Assembly (NCBI GenBank): GCA_040881665.1
Contig: JBBECT010000004.1
Location: forward strand, 816,303-880,302
DNA: 64,000 nucleotides
Reading direction: 5' to 3'
Origin: Actinomycetota bacterium
Lineage (GTDB): Bacteria; Actinomycetota; UBA4738; HRBIN12
Shown here: in pieces, positions 32,206-41,271 of the stretch
Layout of the letters: every line of letters begins with the position of its first letter
Position numbering within the stretch: the first letter of the stretch is position 1
Program-made: the position numbers and the translations under genes
The notes under the pieces: generated by a model
Told to the model about the DNA's origin: nothing
Seen by the model: only the letters and a program-made list of their open reading frames with translations
The model's database searches: none

Positions 32206-32976
32206 TTACAGCGGCCCGGAGATCCCGCCGTCCTTACGGATCCGCCAGAAGTGGACCGAGAGGAACAGCACCAACACGAACGGCAGCGCCAGCACATGGA
32301 GCACGTACCAACGCAACAGGGTTTCGGGGCCCACCACCGCCCCGCCGAGCAGCAGGAAGTTCGCCTGCTTCGCGATGAAGGGGGAGTAGGCCGCGAGCGA
32401 GGTGCCGACGGTGACCGCCCAGATCGCGAGCTGGTCCCACGGAAGCAGGTACCCGGTGAACGACAGGCCCAGCGTGAGGAACAGCAGGATCACGCCCACG
32501 ACCCAGTTGAACTCACGCGGCGGCTTGTAGGCCCCCGTGTAGAACACGCGCGCCATGTGCAGCGTCACCGAAAAGACCATCAGGTGCGCGCCCCATCGGT
32601 GGAGGTTGCGGACGAGGTCGCCGAAGAACACCGTCGTGCGGATGTTCTGCATGTCGGTATAGGCCTGCGCGGCGCCGAGCCCGGCCGACGGCCGGTAGAA
32701 GAACATCAGGAAGATGCCGGTGATCGTCAGCACGACGAACAGGAAGAACGACAACCCGCCCAGGCAGAAGGTGTAGGTCAGCTTCAGTCCGTGCCGCTTC
32801 ATCTTCGTGGGATGCAGGTGGTACAGGACGTTGTTCATCGTCGCGAGCGCACGGTCGCGCGACGTGTCTTTGTAGCCCTTCCGGAACAACGAGCCCGGCC
32901 GGAACATCGACTTCCACACCTCGGTGTCCCGGACGCGGTCCATGACCTCCAAGGGCTTCGGTGGCTTCAGCTTCAC
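32206..32976 (-). CDS. Cytochrome b6-type subunit of menaquinol:cytochrome c reductase
   Basis: 256 residues, four helices. Heme b ligands are H126/H140 and H227/H242; the second pair has 14 residues between, the b6 spacing (13 in mitochondrial-type b). C71 in YTFCLGG aligns with the Cys that holds heme ci in b6f and in Firmicutes reductases. The [12 protein letters not shown] segment follows the quinone-binding helix. About 60 N-terminal residues precede the b6-like part. It oxidises menaquinol and reduces menaquinone in the membrane. RBS and start at 32976 follow the family N-terminus. Confidence 0.9.
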   Translation of the reverse strand: MKLKPPKPLEVMDRVRDTEVWKSMFRPGSLFRKGYKDTSRDRALATMNNVLYHLHPTKMKRHGLKLTYTFCLGGLSFFLFVVLTITGIFLMFFYRPSAGLGAAQAYTDMQNIRTTVFFGDLVRNLHRWGAHLMVFSVTLHMARVFYTGAYKPPREFNWVVGVILLFLTLGLSFTGYLLPWDQLAIWAVTVGTSLAAYSPFIAKQANFLLLGGAVVGPETLLRWYVLHVLALPFVLVLFLSVHFWRIRKDGGISGPL

Positions 32977-33029
32977 CCGGTCTCCCTAGATTCCCTGACT
33001 CGTTGCCCTGCAGGACTTCACGCCAGCTT

Positions 33030-33425
33030 TCACGCTTGGGCCCGCTGTGACGTCGGCACGGCGGCCATCTCGCGCTTGCCGGCGGAGTCCTCCGGCAGGC
33101 GCGCATAGTACAGCGTGTCGGTGGGGCAGCGGTCGACGCAGACCGAACACCGGGTGCAGGCGTTGTCGTCGAGGACGAAGATCGCGGTCGCCGCCCCGAC
33201 CTCTGCGTCGACCGAGTCGTCGCCGGCGTCCTCGACGATCGACGGCGACAGCATGTAGATGCAGTTCCACGGACAGACGTCTTCGCACGCACGACACAGG
33301 ATGCAGTTGTCGGGGTCGAGCATCAGGTGCTTGGGCGACTTGACCCCCTGCTTCAGCCACTCGGGATCCACCGCCTCGACGGTGTAGTCCTCCCGGATGT
33401 CGACCTCGGTTTTCGTGAAGGGCAT
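33030..33425 (-). CDS. Ferredoxin with two [4Fe-4S] clusters in the bc operon
   Basis: 131 residues. CILCRACEDVCP and CTRCSVCVDRCP each give CxxCxxCxxxCP, so two clusters are expected. An insert of about 35 acidic residues lies between them. The N-terminal 40 residues resemble no domain I know. AAGGAGCGA precedes the ATG. Ferredoxins are not standard members of bc operons; here it is the second gene, between a small membrane protein and cytochrome b6. It may feed or take electrons at the cytosolic side, where heme ci would be exposed. Confidence 0.85.
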   Translation of the reverse strand: MPFTKTEVDIREDYTVEAVDPEWLKQGVKSPKHLMLDPDNCILCRACEDVCPWNCIYMLSPSIVEDAGDDSVDAEVGAATAIFVLDDNACTRCSVCVDRCPTDTLYYARLPEDSAGKREMAAVPTSQRAQA

Positions 33426-33438
33426 GTCGTCTCGCTCC

Positions 33439-33819
33439 TTACCGGTAACTGCCGGTGGGTCGCGTATCGGTCTGCCCGCGCAGCTTGCGTCGCCAGTTCT
33501 GCAGGATCGCAGCACCGACGAGGATCGTGATCAGGGGGCCGGTGGACAGTCCCATCGCGACCGCGTCGCGCGCGAGGGGCTGCCAGCGTCCGTCACCGGA
33601 CTGGCCGTCCCAGCCGAGGGTCTGCTCGGCGAAGTACATCCAGAACGAGGGGATCACGGCCATCGAGATCCAGATGAAGAACGTGAGGAACAAGGAGAAC
33701 AGCACGGCGTTCGTCCAGGTCCACTCGAACTCCTTGAGCTTCGCTTCGAGGGCCAGCTTGCGCGGCTCGACGCGTTGCATCATGCGCTCGCGCCGGCTCT
33801 GCGTCGTGACCTCGCTCAT
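33439..33819 (-). CDS. Two-helix membrane protein, first gene of the bc operon
   Basis: 126 residues. A basic N-terminal head (SRRERMMQRVEPRKLALEAK) is followed by two helices (about 45-65 and 93-115) and a basic tail. No cofactor motif. It is the first gene behind the promoter at 33853 and the Rex-type operator at 33905, and only 13 nt ahead of the ferredoxin. It is likely a structural or anchor subunit for the ferredoxin or the reductase; no family is recognised. Confidence 0.65.
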   Translation of the reverse strand: MSEVTTQSRRERMMQRVEPRKLALEAKLKEFEWTWTNAVLFSLFLTFFIWISMAVIPSFWMYFAEQTLGWDGQSGDGRWQPLARDAVAMGLSTGPLITILVGAAILQNWRRKLRGQTDTRPTGSYR

Positions 33820-33852
33820 GCTGAAGACCCCACCTCGTCGGAAACCGACCGG

Positions 33853-33858
33853 AGTATA
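33853..33858 (-). promoter_or_regulatory. -10 box of the bc operon
   Basis: TATACT on the minus strand, about 33 nt before the first ATG. It is the most consensus-like -10 in this intergenic region. Confidence 0.5.
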
Positions 33859-33904
33859 GCCTCGCCACCTCGCCGTGAGCACGGTCCGGGCACGAGCGCG
33901 AGGT

Positions 33905-33922
33905 TCGTGAAATCCTTCACAA
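33905..33922 (-). promoter_or_regulatory. Rex-type operator upstream of the bc operon
   Basis: On the plus strand TCGTGAA-ATCC-TTCACAA, one mismatch from the actinobacterial Rex site TTGTGAA-N4-TTCACAA. It lies about 45 bp upstream of the -10 box of the bc operon, and about 85 bp from the divergent ccdA -10. Rex is encoded 5 kb away. Confidence 0.7.
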
Positions 33923-34006
33923 GCACCGTCCCCAGTCTGCGACACCGGGCGGCCCACTCGCAACCCAGCGGTCCCGCGCCGGACGGGTGATCCGGGGCCG
34001 CGCACC

Positions 34007-34012
34007 TACACT
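34007..34012 (+). promoter_or_regulatory. -10 box, leaderless start of ccdA
   Basis: TACACT ends 6 nt before the GTG at 34019. Confidence 0.55.
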
Positions 34013-34018
34013 CCGAGC

Positions 34019-34813
34019 GTGAGCCTCGGTCTGGCAGCGGACTTCGTGGAGAGCGGCCTGGCGTCCTGGTGGGCGCCGGCGCTCGCGTTCGCTGCCGGCG
34101 TCGTCTCGTTCGCGTCGCCATGCGTGTTCCCACTGGTTCCCGGCTACCTGTCGTTCGTCTCCGGTGGCGTCGAGGAGGGAGCCTCCGGGAAGCGCGCCGT
34201 CGCTCCGATCGCGCTGTTCATCGCGGGGTTCGCGACGGTGTTCACCCTGCTCGGGGCCTTCTCGGCGACGTTCATCCGGCTGTTCCGCTCCCCCGAGACG
34301 ATCGAGATCTTCGGGATCGACACGCACGTGAGCGGCCAGCAGCTGCTGGGCGTGGTGATCCTCGCCTTCGGCCTCCTGCTCGTGTTCTACGCATTGCGGG
34401 TGCGCTTCCCGGCGCTGTACGCGGAACGGAGACCGTTGCTGAGCAAGGTGAAACCGGGTCCGGCGTGGGCGTTCCCGCTCGGCGTCGCGTTCGGCGCCGG
34501 ATGGACACCGTGCATCGGCCCCGTGCTCGGCGGTGTGCTCACGCTCTCCGCCGCCCAAGAGGGAGGGTCGGCCCGCGGGGCGCTGCTGCTGTTCGTGTAC
34601 TCGCTCGGACTCGGGCTGCCGTTCCTGTTGATCGGTCTGGGGATCCGCCGGCTGATGGGCGCGCTGGACTTCGTGAAGCGCAACTACCACTGGTTCGCGG
34701 GCAGCGCCGGCGTCGTGATGATCGCGATCGGGCTGTTGATCGTCACGAACCAGTGGGCTCGGGTGCTCGCTCCCGTGCTCGACGACATCCAGGGGTTCAA
34801 CCCGCCTCTCTAG
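34019..34813 (+). CDS. ccdA: Cytochrome c biogenesis protein CcdA
   Basis: 264 residues, six to seven helices. The two redox-active Cys are in ASPCVFPLVPGY (helix 1) and GWTPCIGPVLGG (helix 4), the usual CcdA motifs. It brings reducing power from cytosolic thioredoxin across the membrane to keep apocytochrome CxxCH thiols reduced. It leads the ccdA-resB-ccsA set (System II maturation) and diverges from the bc operon whose cytochrome needs it. The gene looks leaderless. Confidence 0.93.
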   Translation: MSLGLAADFVESGLASWWAPALAFAAGVVSFASPCVFPLVPGYLSFVSGGVEEGASGKRAVAPIALFIAGFATVFTLLGAFSATFIRLFRSPETIEIFGIDTHVSGQQLLGVVILAFGLLLVFYALRVRFPALYAERRPLLSKVKPGPAWAFPLGVAFGAGWTPCIGPVLGGVLTLSAAQEGGSARGALLLFVYSLGLGLPFLLIGLGIRRLMGALDFVKRNYHWFAGSAGVVMIAIGLLIVTNQWARVLAPVLDDIQGFNPPL

Positions 34814-34881
34814 GAGCGGGGTGGCAGGGGTGGGTCGGCGCGTCGTCGCGCGGGCAACTCCCTAGGATGTCGGCGGTACCC

Positions 34882-36501
34882 ATGGCCTCCTCCGCCCCCT
34901 CGACCGTGCCGACGCTGCGCCGATCCGTCGCGATGGTCTGGCGCTCCCTCCGGTCGATGCGCACCGCGCTGATCCTGCTGCTGATCCTCGCGCTCGCGGC
35001 GGTGGCCGGCTCGTTCGTCGCTCAGCGCCCGAACTCACCCCTGCGGGTCGCACAGGAGTTCCGCGACCATCCGCTGCGGGCGCGCATCTTCGACGCCCTC
35101 GGGCTGTTCGATGTGTTCGGGTCGTGGTGGTTCACGCTCGTCTACACCCTGTTGCTGATCTCGTTGGGTGCGTGCCTGATCCCCCGGACCCGCGCGATGA
35201 TCCGCAACCTTCGCGCGAGGCCCCAGCCGGCGCGCGAGCTCGATGGGTTCCGTCACTACGCCGAGGTGCCGGTCGCCGGCGGGCCGGACGCGGCCGCTGA
35301 CCGAGCCCAGAGGGTCCTGCGGCGAAGGTGGTTCCGGGTCCAACGGGCCGGCGATCAACCCGCGGTCGCCGCCGACAAAGGTCTGGCGCGCGAGGCCGGG
35401 AGCCTGCTGTTCCATTGGTCGTTCTTCCTGGTGATGATCGGGATCGTGCTCGGTAAGGGGACCGGCTTCACGGGGTTCGCGGTGATCACCGAGGGGCAGT
35501 GCTGGGTCGAGGCCGAGGCGAACTACGACGGGAACCTGCGCGTCGGTCGCTACTTCGGCGGCGATCACACCGGCGCCCGGATCTGCGTCGAGGACTTCGA
35601 GGACACCTACCGGACGAGTGGGATCCCGATGGACTTCGTCACGAGCGCGACGCTCACGAGCGGCGACGGTCAGGTCACGACGACCCACGACATCCGGCTC
35701 AACGACCCCGGCTCGGTCGACGGGTTGAACCTGTACCAGTTCGCGTTCGGATGGGCGCCGGAGGTGACCGTGCGCCGGGGCGACCGCGTGATCGCGGACG
35801 GGCCGATCCAGTTCGAGCGCGACCCAGTCCCCGACGGTGTGAGCGAGCTCGCGGTGCCCTGGCACGGTGCGCTCCGGCTGCCCACCCTCGATCCTCAGGA
35901 GGGTGTCCAGTTCTCCCTGTGGCCGAGCCTCGATGCGTTCCTCGCCTTCCAGGAGACCCGCGAGCCGAACGTGATGATGACCGGCGCCCGGAACCCAGTG
36001 ATGCTCTACGACCGCTACATCGGCGACCTGTCGTCGGAGCTGCGGCCTTCGTTCAGCGAGGTCGACACGCGCGGGTTGCGACCGGCCGGTGGCGGGGTGA
36101 TCGGCGAGGGGCAGGTCGTGTCCCTGGAGACCGGGAAGGCACTACGGGGCAAGGAGCTCGAGCGGGCCGAGACCGAAGGCGAGCTCACGATGACCTTCGG
36201 CGGTGTCCGCCAGTACACCGTGCTGCAGGTGAGCCGCGACCGAGGCCTGTGGGTCATGCTCGCGGCGGCTATCCTCATCCTGGTGGGCCTGCTCCCCGCG
36301 CTCTACACCGCGCGCCGCAAGGTCTGGGTGCGGGCCGAGCCCGCGGCGGCGGGCAGCGTTCTGAAGGTCGGAGGGTTCGCGCTGCAGCGCACGAGTCAGT
36401 TCTCGGAGGAGTTCGAGCGTCTGGTCGACGACCTGCGGGGCGGCGCCGGTGACGATGCGGCCCCGGGGAGCGATCGGGCCGAGCGAGTGGGGGCGAGATG
36501 A
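34882..36501 (+). CDS. resB: Cytochrome c biogenesis protein ResB/Ccs1
   Basis: 539 residues. Membrane helices at about 30-50, 80-105 and 175-200, a large outer domain, and a last helix near 460 (LWVMLAAAILILVGLLPALY). This is the ResB layout. With CcsA it forms the System II heme exporter and ligase. The ATG at 34882 is used because a -10 box (TAGGAT, 34863-34868) lies upstream; an in-frame ATG at 34867 falls inside that box. Its stop overlaps the next ATG by 4 nt. Confidence 0.9.
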   Translation: MASSAPSTVPTLRRSVAMVWRSLRSMRTALILLLILALAAVAGSFVAQRPNSPLRVAQEFRDHPLRARIFDALGLFDVFGSWWFTLVYTLLLISLGACLIPRTRAMIRNLRARPQPARELDGFRHYAEVPVAGGPDAAADRAQRVLRRRWFRVQRAGDQPAVAADKGLAREAGSLLFHWSFFLVMIGIVLGKGTGFTGFAVITEGQCWVEAEANYDGNLRVGRYFGGDHTGARICVEDFEDTYRTSGIPMDFVTSATLTSGDGQVTTTHDIRLNDPGSVDGLNLYQFAFGWAPEVTVRRGDRVIADGPIQFERDPVPDGVSELAVPWHGALRLPTLDPQEGVQFSLWPSLDAFLAFQETREPNVMMTGARNPVMLYDRYIGDLSSELRPSFSEVDTRGLRPAGGGVIGEGQVVSLETGKALRGKELERAETEGELTMTFGGVRQYTVLQVSRDRGLWVMLAAAILILVGLLPALYTARRKVWVRAEPAAAGSVLKVGGFALQRTSQFSEEFERLVDDLRGGAGDDAAPGSDRAERVGAR

Positions 36502-37457
36502 CGACCGAGCAGTGGGTCCGGATCTCGAACGACACGTTCAACGTCGCGCTGCTGGGCTACGTCGGGGCGATGGTGGGCTACTTCTACTCCCTCGCGTTCC
36601 GCAAGCTCACCGTCTGGCGGGTGGCGAGCACGGTCACCTGGATCGCGCTCGCGGCGCACGCGGTCTCGATCGCGACACGCGGGGTGGCCGCCGACCGCGT
36701 GCCGTGGGGAAACCTCTACGAGTTCTCGTCGTTGCTCGCGTGGCTCGTCGTTGCGGCGTACCTGGTGATCGTCGAATGGCGTCACAAGGTCCGAACCCTG
36801 GGAGGGTTCGCGCTCGCCTTCTCGGTGCTGACGATGGCGATCGCGGTCTCGTTCTTCTACGTCGGGCCGGCGCCCCTGGTCCCGGCGCTCAACTCTTATT
36901 GGATCCGGATCCACGTCGTCGCGGTGATCCTCGGCTCCGCGCTGCTCGCGCTGGGCGGAGGCGTGCTCACCGGCCTCTATCTCTTCCAGGACCGGCGGGA
37001 GCGCCGGCGCGCCGAGCTCGCGCCGCCGCCGATCGCCGGAGGTGCGACCGACCTTCAGTCGGCCTCGAGCGACCCGGACGCGCCGCCCGACCTCGTGTCG
37101 GACGAGCTCGCATCGGGACCGGTCCCGCGACGGGGCCTGCTGCCCCCGGCCGCAACACTCGATCGCCTGGCCTACAGGACGATCGCGTTCGCGTTCCCGA
37201 TCTACACCTTCGCGGTGATCGCGGGCGCGATCTGGGCGCAGGAGGCGTGGGGTCGCTACTGGGGATGGGACCCGAAGGAGACCTGGTCGTTCATCGTCTG
37301 GGTCGTCTACGCCGGGTACCTGCACGCGCGCTCGACCGCGGGCTGGCGGGGGCGGCGCGCGGCCGTGATCGCCCTGATCGGGTTCGGTGCGCTGATGGTG
37401 AACTACTACGTCGTGAACACCGTGATCGACGGGTTGCACAGCTACAGCGGGGTGTGA
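36498..37457 (+). CDS. ccsA: Cytochrome c biogenesis protein CcsA/ResC
   Basis: 319 residues, about eight helices. The WGRYWGWDPKETW motif is the WWD heme-handling signature, and His residues in flanking helices (IRIHVV, YLHARS) should bind heme. It moves heme out and attaches it to CxxCH with ResB. A soluble loop of about 60 Pro- and Asp-rich residues is inserted between helices 5 and 6. ATGA overlap with resB. Confidence 0.93.
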   Translation: MTTEQWVRISNDTFNVALLGYVGAMVGYFYSLAFRKLTVWRVASTVTWIALAAHAVSIATRGVAADRVPWGNLYEFSSLLAWLVVAAYLVIVEWRHKVRTLGGFALAFSVLTMAIAVSFFYVGPAPLVPALNSYWIRIHVVAVILGSALLALGGGVLTGLYLFQDRRERRRAELAPPPIAGGATDLQSASSDPDAPPDLVSDELASGPVPRRGLLPPAATLDRLAYRTIAFAFPIYTFAVIAGAIWAQEAWGRYWGWDPKETWSFIVWVVYAGYLHARSTAGWRGRRAAVIALIGFGALMVNYYVVNTVIDGLHSYSGV

Positions 37458-37578
37458 CCCACGTGACGGATGCCTGCCTGAGCTACGGTGGTATCGTGCG
37501 CGGGATTCCGGCCCGGACCCGGGCGTGTGAAGCGGCCCACGCGGCCGTTCGATCGCAGATCGTGGAGGCGTGACGCAG

Positions 37579-38724
37579 GTGCGGAACAAGGTCCGTCGGG
37601 TCCCGAGAGCGGCGTGGATCACCCTCGGCGTGGCGCTCGTCGTCGTGGTGCTGGCCGCGTGCGCCCCGGACAACCAGCAGGACTCCCTGAACCCCAAGGG
37701 GCCGTACGCCGAGAAGATCGACACGCTGTTCCAGCCCGTGTTCTGGATCGCGGTGGGTGTGTTCGTGCTCGTCGAGGGCGGCATCCTGGCGATCTCGATC
37801 AAGTACCGGCATCGCAAGAACGCGGCCGCGAAGCTGCCGCCGCAGGTCCACGGGAACACGAGGCTCGAGATCGGGTGGACGATCCTGCCCGCTCTCGTCC
37901 TCGCCGTGATCGCGGTGCCGACCGTGACGACGATCTTCGAGCTAGCCCGCGAGCCCGCCGACCCGAACACGATCAACGTGAGCGTCTACGGCCACCAATG
38001 GTGGTGGGAGTTCGACTACACCGACCCCGAGATCGGCTTCAGCGACACCGTGCCGCTGAAGACCGCGAACGATCTCGTGATCCCCGTGGACACGCCCGTG
38101 TATGTGACGTTGCAGGCCGAGGGCGGCCTGATCACGGGCGACAACCCCGACTACGAGGTGATCCACTCGTTCTGGGTTCCCGAGCTCGCCGGCAAGCAGG
38201 ACGTGATCCCCAGCCGGGAGAACCACGTCACAATCCAGGCGGACGAACCCGGCGTCTACAAAGGTCAGTGTCTCGAGTTCTGTGGCCTGTCGCACGCGAA
38301 CATGCGGTTCCAGGTGATCGCGATGACGCAGGAGGACTTCGACCGGTGGGTCGCCGATCAGCGCGCGGACGCGGTGGATCCCGCGACGGGCTCGCCGGAG
38401 GAACAAGGGCAGCAGCTGTTCGACGGCGGTCTCGGAGAGCAGAGCGGCGGGCAGTGCATCGCCTGTCACACGATCCAGGGCGTGAACAGCGAGGCGGGAG
38501 AGGCGGCGTTGAACGTCGCGCCGAACCTGACGCACTTCGCGAGCCGCGACTGCTTCGCGGGCTGCATGTTCTCGCGGGACGGCGATCCGGAGGCCTACCG
38601 AGCCGATCTCGAGGAATGGCTGCGGAACCCGCTGGAGGCCAAGCCCGGTTCGAAGATGCCGGACTACAACCTCAGCGAGGACGATATCGACGCGTTAACC
38701 GACTACCTGCTGTCGTTGGAATGA
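37579..38724 (+). CDS. ctaC: Cytochrome c oxidase subunit II with fused cytochrome c (caa3 type)
   Basis: 381 residues. A lipobox (VVVLAAC) follows a signal helix, so the N-terminus is probably lipidated. Two helices, then the CuA domain with WWEF, the CLEFCGLSHANM copper site and the His in VIHSFWVP. The C-terminal about 100 residues form a cytochrome c domain (CIACH, distal Met in SKMPDY), as in caa3 oxidases. GGAGG at 37564-37568 is one base from the GTG at 37570 but 10 from the GTG at 37579, so I prefer the latter. Confidence 0.93.
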   Translation: MRNKVRRVPRAAWITLGVALVVVVLAACAPDNQQDSLNPKGPYAEKIDTLFQPVFWIAVGVFVLVEGGILAISIKYRHRKNAAAKLPPQVHGNTRLEIGWTILPALVLAVIAVPTVTTIFELAREPADPNTINVSVYGHQWWWEFDYTDPEIGFSDTVPLKTANDLVIPVDTPVYVTLQAEGGLITGDNPDYEVIHSFWVPELAGKQDVIPSRENHVTIQADEPGVYKGQCLEFCGLSHANMRFQVIAMTQEDFDRWVADQRADAVDPATGSPEEQGQQLFDGGLGEQSGGQCIACHTIQGVNSEAGEAALNVAPNLTHFASRDCFAGCMFSRDGDPEAYRADLEEWLRNPLEAKPGSKMPDYNLSEDDIDALTDYLLSLE

Positions 38725-38740
38725 GAGGGGGACCGAGCAG

Positions 38741-40645
38741 ATGGCGAGCGTGACCGTACCCGCGAAGCAGACCGGCCTGCTGCGGCGTCCCCGCGCGTCG
38801 ACGGGGTTCTGGTCGTGGATCACCACGGTCGATCACAAGCGGATCGGGATCCTCTACGGCATCACGGCGTTCGCCTTCTTCCTGATCGGCGGCGTCGAGG
38901 CGTTGCTGATCCGCGTGCAGCTCGCCCAGCCGGAAGCGACGTTGCTGAACGCCGACCAGTACAACCAGGTGTTCACGATGCACGGCATCACGATGATCTT
39001 CCTCGTCGTGATGCCGATGTCGTCGGCGTTCTTCAACTACCTGATCCCGCTGATGATCGGCGCGCGCGACGTCGCGTTCCCGCGACTGAACGCCTACAGC
39101 TTCTGGGCGTTCCTGTTCGGCGGGCTGTTCATCTACTCGAGCTTCTTCCTCGGCGGCGCGCCGAACGGTGGCTGGTTCGGCTACCCACCGAACAGCGTCA
39201 CCGATCCGACCGTGGGCATGACCTTCTACGCGGTCGGCCTGATCATCACGGGGATCGCCTCGACCGTCGGCGCGGTGAACCTCGCGGTGACGGTGCTGAA
39301 CATGCGTGCCCCCGGCATGTCGTTCTTCCGTATGCCCCCGTTCGTGTGGATGGGACTCGTCACGCAGTTCCTCCTGGTCTTCTCGTTGCCGATCATCACG
39401 GTGGCGCTGTTCCAGCTGCTGTTCGACCGGCGGTTCGGGACGGTGTTCTACAGCCCCGATGCCGGCGGTGATCCGCTGCTGTGGCAGCACCTGTTCTGGC
39501 TGTTCGGCCACCCGGAGGTCTACATCTTGATCTTGCCCGCGTTCGGGATCATCTCCGACATCCTCCCGGTCTTCGCGCGCAAGCCGCTGTTCGGCTACCA
39601 GTTCGTGGTGTTCTCGGGCATCGCGATCGGGTTCATCGGGTTCGGCGTGTGGGCCCACCACATGTTCGCGACGGGGATGGGACCGGTGGCGAACACTGCC
39701 TTCGGCATCTCGACGATGATCATCGCGATCCCCACGGGGGTGAAGATCTTCAACTGGATGGGCACGATCTGGAAGGGCGACATCCGTTTCGCGAGTCCGA
39801 TGCTGTTCGCCCTCGGAGCCGTCGCGATGTTCGTGATCGGCGGCCTGTCGGGCGTGATGCACTCGGTCGTGCCGGCGGACTACCAGCAGACCGACACCTA
39901 CTTCGTCGTCGCGCACTTCCACTACGTGATCTTCGGCGGCTCGATCTTCGCGCTGTTCGGCGCGATGTACTTCTGGTGGCCGAAGGTGTTCGGACGGATG
40001 CTCAGTGAACGGGTCGGCAAGGTGCAGTTCTGGTTCCTGCTGGTCGGGTTCAACCTCGCGTTCGGGCCGATGCACATCCTCGGACTGCAGGGGATGAGCC
40101 GGCGGATCTACACCTACGCCGAGTCGCTCAACCTCACGGCGTGGAACCAGGCGTCGACGATCGGCGCGTTCATCATCGCGGTGTCGGTCGCGATCTTCCT
40201 CGTCAGCGCGATCGCCTCGTTCCGCAGGCCCAAAGAGATGAGCAACGACCCCTGGGACGCGCGCACCCTGGAGTGGTCCACGACCTCGCCCCCGCCCGAG
40301 TACAACTTCGCGAAGACCCCGGTCGTCACCCACCTGGACGACTTCTGGCACAAGAAGTACGTCGAGACCGAGGACGGCGAGTACGTGCCGGTGCCGGCGG
40401 GTGGCGCGCCCGTGCACGACCCCGGCCACGGCGAAGGCGACGGCGATGACGTGCCCCACGACGTCCACCTGCCCTCGCCCTCGTACTACCCGATCCTGTC
40501 CGCGCTCGGACTGCCGGTGCTCGGCTACGGGATCGTGTTCGAGGGTGTCTGGTGGCTGGCTCCGCTCGGTGCGGTGATCCTGATCGTGCCGCTGTTCGCC
40601 TGGGCGCTCGAGCCGGCCGTCGAACCCTCGGCGGAGGAGCACTGA
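38741..40645 (+). CDS. ctaD: Cytochrome c oxidase subunit I
   Basis: 634 residues, twelve helices. Heme a His in MHGITMIF, the CuB/Tyr motif GHPEVYILILPAFGI (with the D-channel Glu, A1 family), WAHHMF, and the heme a3/a His pair in VAHFHYVIFGG are all present. It reduces O2 to water and pumps protons. The C-terminal tail after about residue 500 is long, His- and Asp-rich, and ends in two more hydrophobic segments. AGAGGGGG precedes the ATG. Confidence 0.97.
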   Translation: MASVTVPAKQTGLLRRPRASTGFWSWITTVDHKRIGILYGITAFAFFLIGGVEALLIRVQLAQPEATLLNADQYNQVFTMHGITMIFLVVMPMSSAFFNYLIPLMIGARDVAFPRLNAYSFWAFLFGGLFIYSSFFLGGAPNGGWFGYPPNSVTDPTVGMTFYAVGLIITGIASTVGAVNLAVTVLNMRAPGMSFFRMPPFVWMGLVTQFLLVFSLPIITVALFQLLFDRRFGTVFYSPDAGGDPLLWQHLFWLFGHPEVYILILPAFGIISDILPVFARKPLFGYQFVVFSGIAIGFIGFGVWAHHMFATGMGPVANTAFGISTMIIAIPTGVKIFNWMGTIWKGDIRFASPMLFALGAVAMFVIGGLSGVMHSVVPADYQQTDTYFVVAHFHYVIFGGSIFALFGAMYFWWPKVFGRMLSERVGKVQFWFLLVGFNLAFGPMHILGLQGMSRRIYTYAESLNLTAWNQASTIGAFIIAVSVAIFLVSAIASFRRPKEMSNDPWDARTLEWSTTSPPPEYNFAKTPVVTHLDDFWHKKYVETEDGEYVPVPAGGAPVHDPGHGEGDGDDVPHDVHLPSPSYYPILSALGLPVLGYGIVFEGVWWLAPLGAVILIVPLFAWALEPAVEPSAEEH

Positions 40646-40646
40646 C

Positions 40647-41270
40647 ATGGACCAGCCGATCCACACCTCGATCGACACCGACTACCCGGTCCACGACGAG
40701 ACCTCCACGGGCTTGCCGAACACCAAGCTCGCGATGTGGATCTTCCTCGCCTCCGAGTGCCTGCTGTTCGGCGCGCTGATCGCGACCTATGTGCTGTACC
40801 GGGGCGCGAGCATCGAGGGTCCGTTCCCCGGCGACATCTTCGACATCCCGTACACGTCGATCAGCGCGTTCGTCCTGCTCGCGAGCTCGCTCACGATGGT
40901 GCTCGCGCTCGCGGCGAAGCAACGCGACGACGAGGGACAGATGCGACTGTGGCTGCTCACCACGGCGATGCTCGGGATGGTCTTCGTCGGAGGGCAGATC
41001 TATGAGTTCACCTTGTTCACCCGTGAGGGGCTCACCTTGTCGACCAACCTGTTCGGCAGCTCGTTCTTCGTGCTCACCGGCTTCCACGGCGTTCATGTGA
41101 CGGTCGGCATCTTGATGTTGCTGACGCTCGTCGGCTTCTCGTACGCGCGACAGCTTCCCGGCGAGCGCGGCGAGCTGTCCGTCGAGATGGTCGGCTTGTA
41201 CTGGCACTTCGTCGACATCGTCTGGATCGTTATCTTCACGGTCGTCTACCTGATCCCGACGGGGGAGTGA
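40647..41270 (+). CDS. ctaE: Cytochrome c oxidase subunit III
   Basis: 207 residues, five helices. MWIFLASECLLFGALIATY and FYVLTGFHGVHVTVG-type motif (FVLTGFHGVHVTVGIL), then WHFVDIVWIVIFTVVYL at the end, are the heme-copper subunit III signature. It stabilises the proton-entry side of subunit I. It starts one base after the ctaD stop, with GGAGGAG upstream. Confidence 0.95.
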   Translation: MDQPIHTSIDTDYPVHDETSTGLPNTKLAMWIFLASECLLFGALIATYVLYRGASIEGPFPGDIFDIPYTSISAFVLLASSLTMVLALAAKQRDDEGQMRLWLLTTAMLGMVFVGGQIYEFTLFTREGLTLSTNLFGSSFFVLTGFHGVHVTVGILMLLTLVGFSYARQLPGERGELSVEMVGLYWHFVDIVWIVIFTVVYLIPTGE

Positions 41271-41271
41271 C

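Noticed and set aside
37524-37541. Rex-like site upstream of ctaC (TGTGAAGCGGCCCACG)
   Set aside because: Only the left half matches; the right half lacks TTCACA. Too weak to call.
38672-40678. 668-codon minus-strand frame over ctaD
   Set aside because: It is the antisense shadow of cytochrome oxidase subunit I, with low-complexity Arg, Asp and His content.
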